Assembly: GCA_036267255.1 (NCBI GenBank)
Contig: DATAWK010000043.1
Coordinates: forward strand, 124,001 to 188,000
Direction of reading: 5' to 3'
DNA: 64,000 nucleotides
DNA from: DATAWK01 sp036267255
Lineage (GTDB): Bacteria; Acidobacteriota; Terriglobia; Terriglobales; Acidobacteriaceae
The position numbers were made by a program, and so were the translations under genes. Positions within the stretch are counted from its first letter, which is position 1. The number at the start of each line of letters is the position of its first letter. Shown in pieces: positions 61,041 to 64,000 of this stretch. The notes under the pieces are model-generated. The model saw only the letters and a program-made list of their open reading frames with translations, had not been told where the DNA came from and did not search any database.

Positions 61041-64000
61041 ATGTATAACTTCCGTTATGGCAATACGTCGCTTATCATCGCTCTCTTATCCTTCATTGCA
61101 ATCATTAGCTGCCAACCGCTCCACGCGAGTCCATCCTTATCAGCAAAAAATGTCCTACTGGATAGCTCTGATTGGCGAATGGGGTCATTCGCTATCGGGG
61201 CGGGAGAGAAGGCGGGAGCCTACTCTGTCAATTTCGATGACACTGCCTTCCACAGCGTTATTGTTCCAGGGGACACCCAGTTGCAGGCAGGCTTCACTGG
61301 GGTAAAGGGCTTCCTCGAGACAAAGGATCTGGTTGCGATCAACGAAAAGGAATGGTGGTATCGCAAGCAGTTTCGCGTACCGTCCCATGCTCGTGGATCG
61401 ATCAACCGCCTCGTCTTCGACGGCTCAGATTATTTCACAACAGTTTGGCTGAATGGACACTGCCTGGGAACACATGAAGGGACATACACACCCTTTTCGT
61501 TCGATGTGACGAAATTCTTGCATTATGGCCGAAAGAATCTCCTGGCAATCAAAGTAACGCATCCGTGGATTCCGGAGGGGCGCGGCCTCACTGAATACAT
61601 GAATGGCGATTTCAGCTTCGCCAATCACTGGTCCGATATGCCGCTCAACAAACTCCCGTACTTCATTGATGTTAATTGGGATGCGTTGCCCGCGGGAGGA
61701 AATGCGGCATTCGCGATGGGGATATGGCGAAGTGTCCATCTCGTTACATCCAGCCCTATATTCCTCAGTGATCTCAATGTAGAAACTGAAAGCATTGGCA
61801 AAGACGGAAGCGCTACTTTGAGAGTGTCAGCAACGATGGACAATGAAACGTCGCATAGCTACAGTCGAACGATTCAGTTGCTGCTAAAACCCAATAACTT
61901 TCAAGGAAGTGCAATAACGCTTTCACCCCTGGAAGTGAAAGCAGTTCCAGGCAAAACAATTGCAACAGAAGAGGTGAGGATAGCAAACGCCCACCTTTGG
62001 TGGACTTGGGACCGAGGCCCGCAGAACCTATATGAGCTGCAGGCAAGCATTGCGCCAGCGAATGGATTATGGGGCGATGAGCGGTCCGTCCGTTTCGGCA
62101 TTCGCACTATTACTCGCGATCAGAGCATGGCATATCACTTGAACGGACAGCGGCTGTTCATCAAGGGATCATGGTTTCCGATCGATCAGTACTACCGCTC
62201 GACGCCGACCTACTGGGATTATGACCGCGATCTGCGTCTGTTTCGAGGCGCCAACTTCAACATGCTTGTCAACTTCACAGTGGTCGAAAAACCTGCCTTT
62301 TACGACCTCTGCGATCAGTTGGGCATCCTGGTTGTCACCGAACTGCCATTTCCCCAGCTCGGCCCACAGCAGGTGCTTGATAAAGACAGTCCCCGCAAAG
62401 AACCCTTTTTAAAGCAGGCGCGTCTGCAGGTGTCTGAGATCGTTACCGAGCTTCGCAACCATCCATCCATCATCGAATGGGCACCTTTGGCTGAAGCTCA
62501 CGATAAGGAAGGAAATTACTGGGGGTATGGCGGGGTTCCTATGGATCAGGAAGGCTACAACGAATTTGTAGATGACATACGCACGATCATTGCACGCCTG
62601 TCTCCAGACACTATTTATCATCCGAGCCTGTGTGACCTTGGTGAACAACACTTCTGGATGGCGGGAGCAGGACATAGCAGCAACACGGAAAATTATCAGA
62701 CACATTTTGACGCTAAGGCCGATTTTGTTTCCGAGTACGGGAGCATTTCCATGTCTTCCTACGAATATTTAGGTAAATACCTAACATCAAAACAGCAGTG
62801 GAATCCCGCGAGTCCGGATGCATTGCGCTGGTTCAATCTTCCTATTGACATTCCCGCGTATGCGTACTGGACCAGCAATATGAATGATGGCCTGTATAGC
62901 ATGCTGTTTAGGGCAGAGCATTTTATCGATCGCGACCCAAGATCCGCCCGTGAACTGGTAAATGATACGCAGATGTATCAGGCGTTTTTGATGAAGTATG
63001 CAACGGAGGCTTACCGTCGGAAAAAATACGATCCGATCATGGGCATACGCAGTTGGGATTTTTTGGAGCTTGCGCCGGGCTTCCGTTTTGGCATAGTGGA
63101 TTACGACCGTGTTCCAAAGATTGCTTATTGGTATCTCAAAAAGGCGCAGGCGCCAGTCGCAATCAGTTTTGCGTTCAAGTTTTCCCTCGAATCTCAGCTT
63201 GCGGGAAGCCATTGGTCGGTGCCGGTGTGGGTGAATAATGATTTGGATCAAAGCCTCCAAGGGATCCTGCATGTAGAGATGCGGGCACTTGACGGAAAAT
63301 TGATATCCACGCATGATTTTGGGACCGCAGTGGGCGCGGACAGCAAATCCATGGCAGGAACGTTTTCGTTAGATTTGCCAAGTGTGCCCGGCGTTTATAT
63401 GCTCCGCGCTTCGTTGAAATCCGAATCATTGCATGAACCGGTATCGGACGTATCGTTCGTTAAGGTTGTCGCGCCGGCATTCTCTACGCCGCACCATGTT
63501 CTATTGATTGCCCAGAGCCGCTATGCGAAACCGATCGAGCAAATGCTGCAAGCGATGGGAGTGGATGTGGATGTGTTCGATGAGAACTCACTCGATGCCA
63601 TGGCCAAGGATCTTCACGACGGTGCAGCCATTCATGCCAAATATGACGTGATTTGGTTTGGCTGTTTTGAGTCACTCTTTAAGGTGTTGCCGTCATCCAC
63701 GGCTCAAGCCATACGACAGGCAGTCCGGCTAGGTTCTGGCTTTATCTATACGGGCGGAGATGGCAGTTTTCATGGCGGCCAAGGACGTGCCGCCATGATC
63801 GAAGCAACCGCGCTCGATGCGCTTCTTCCTGTCTCCGTCGAGGATCACGGCGATGTGATATTGGGCAGGTACTCAATGGATGACTCCCTAGAAGCGCATC
63901 CTGTGATTCACGCAATCGGCGCCGCCGATGCGCATGCGGGAACTGGGATTTCCCGCAGTGTTGATCTGCTCCGGCACTACGGATTGCCGGGATTCAATCA
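61041..64000 (+). CDS. GH2-family glycosidase lipoprotein, partial (C-terminus off right edge)
   Basis: I read an open frame of 986 codons from ATG 61041 to the window end. The N-terminus LLSFIAIISCQPL carries a lipobox (IISC), so it is a lipoprotein, probably on the outer membrane. GH2 parts follow: sugar-binding jelly-roll (WYRKQFRVP, WLNGHCLGTHEGTYTPF), immunoglobulin-like domain, and TIM barrel with SWFPIDQYYRS and the acid/base region NHPSIIEWAPLAE (Glu485). The nucleophile Glu565 is in VSEYG. Position 484, usually Asn, is Ala. From about residue 816 a Rossmann/amidotransferase-like domain begins (HHVLLIAQSRYAKPIEQML ... GFIYTGGDGSFHGG). The general style suggests beta-mannosidase or beta-galactosidase relatives. 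It lies 143 bases after the SIS gene and is likely in the same unit. Confidence 0.85.
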   Translation, partial: MYNFRYGNTSLIIALLSFIAIISCQPLHASPSLSAKNVLLDSSDWRMGSFAIGAGEKAGAYSVNFDDTAFHSVIVPGDTQLQAGFTGVKGFLETKDLVAINEKEWWYRKQFRVPSHARGSINRLVFDGSDYFTTVWLNGHCLGTHEGTYTPFSFDVTKFLHYGRKNLLAIKVTHPWIPEGRGLTEYMNGDFSFANHWSDMPLNKLPYFIDVNWDALPAGGNAAFAMGIWRSVHLVTSSPIFLSDLNVETESIGKDGSATLRVSATMDNETSHSYSRTIQLLLKPNNFQGSAITLSPLEVKAVPGKTIATEEVRIANAHLWWTWDRGPQNLYELQASIAPANGLWGDERSVRFGIRTITRDQSMAYHLNGQRLFIKGSWFPIDQYYRSTPTYWDYDRDLRLFRGANFNMLVNFTVVEKPAFYDLCDQLGILVVTELPFPQLGPQQVLDKDSPRKEPFLKQARLQVSEIVTELRNHPSIIEWAPLAEAHDKEGNYWGYGGVPMDQEGYNEFVDDIRTIIARLSPDTIYHPSLCDLGEQHFWMAGAGHSSNTENYQTHFDAKADFVSEYGSISMSSYEYLGKYLTSKQQWNPASPDALRWFNLPIDIPAYAYWTSNMNDGLYSMLFRAEHFIDRDPRSARELVNDTQMYQAFLMKYATEAYRRKKYDPIMGIRSWDFLELAPGFRFGIVDYDRVPKIAYWYLKKAQAPVAISFAFKFSLESQLAGSHWSVPVWVNNDLDQSLQGILHVEMRALDGKLISTHDFGTAVGADSKSMAGTFSLDLPSVPGVYMLRASLKSESLHEPVSDVSFVKVVAPAFSTPHHVLLIAQSRYAKPIEQMLQAMGVDVDVFDENSLDAMAKDLHDGAAIHAKYDVIWFGCFESLFKVLPSSTAQAIRQAVRLGSGFIYTGGDGSFHGGQGRAAMIEATALDALLPVSVEDHGDVILGRYSMDDSLEAHPVIHAIGAADAHAGTGISRSVDLLRHYGLPGFN

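Noticed and set aside
1..64000. tRNA, rRNA, CRISPR arrays, insertion sequences, phage or defence islands
   Set aside because: Looked for cloverleaf ends, spaced repeats, transposase or integrase motifs on both strands; nothing convincing was seen.

Overview
The window looks like a chromosomal segment of an Acidobacteriota bacterium, most likely a Terriglobia/Acidobacteriaceae relative. The reasons are two very large Oar-like TonB-dependent receptors with an N-terminal carboxypeptidase-regulatory-like domain, a high density of Tat- or Sec-exported glycoside hydrolases, and moderately GC-rich coding with many GTG and TTG starts. I saw no rRNA, tRNA, CRISPR array or insertion sequence. Both ends cut through genes: an RND pump on the left and a GH2 lipoprotein on the right.

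Layout. 1-3641: RND efflux permease (partial) with its TolC-like outer membrane factor. 3827-6656: a broken kdp region. The KdpD sensor is split into two divergent genes whose start codons share a CATG, followed by a scar in which the first codons of kdpE are joined to the last third of kdpC. 6719-9628: M1 peptidase and an alginate-lyase-family protein. 9704-14277: a tight five-gene minus-strand operon encoding a DMATS-like prenyltransferase, a one-domain class-II terpene-cyclase-like protein and three proteins I do not recognise. 14553-18817: HdeD-like membrane protein and the first TonB-dependent receptor.

19344-29865 is an L-fucose acquisition and oxidation locus: a FadR-type regulator, Zn-alcohol dehydrogenase, sialidase-fold protein, GH29 and GH141 enzymes, sugar mutarotase, fuconolactonase, aldo/keto reductase and a RhaT-like symporter. 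Three promoters in it carry the same operator-like 15-mer just downstream of (or overlapping) the -10 box, so they probably form one regulon. 30275-41438 holds GH18, a clan-A-like GH with a discoidin domain, a multicopper oxidase, an AcpA/PLC-type phosphoesterase and pyruvate phosphate dikinase.

41714-49577: a TPR/HTH protein meets, tail to tail, a three-gene operon (secreted membrane-anchored VWA protein, tubulin/FtsZ-superfamily protein, single-span membrane protein). This is the best candidate for a poorly described cellular machine. 50105-52885: gamma-resorcylate-decarboxylase-like amidohydrolase and carboxylesterase B. 53088-64000: a second glycan-use locus with a TonB receptor, a hybrid IclR-HTH/periplasmic-binding-protein-fold regulator, ROK kinase, double-SIS protein and GH2 lipoprotein. 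A degraded inverted duplicate of the ROK gene's 5' end lies between the receptor and the regulator.
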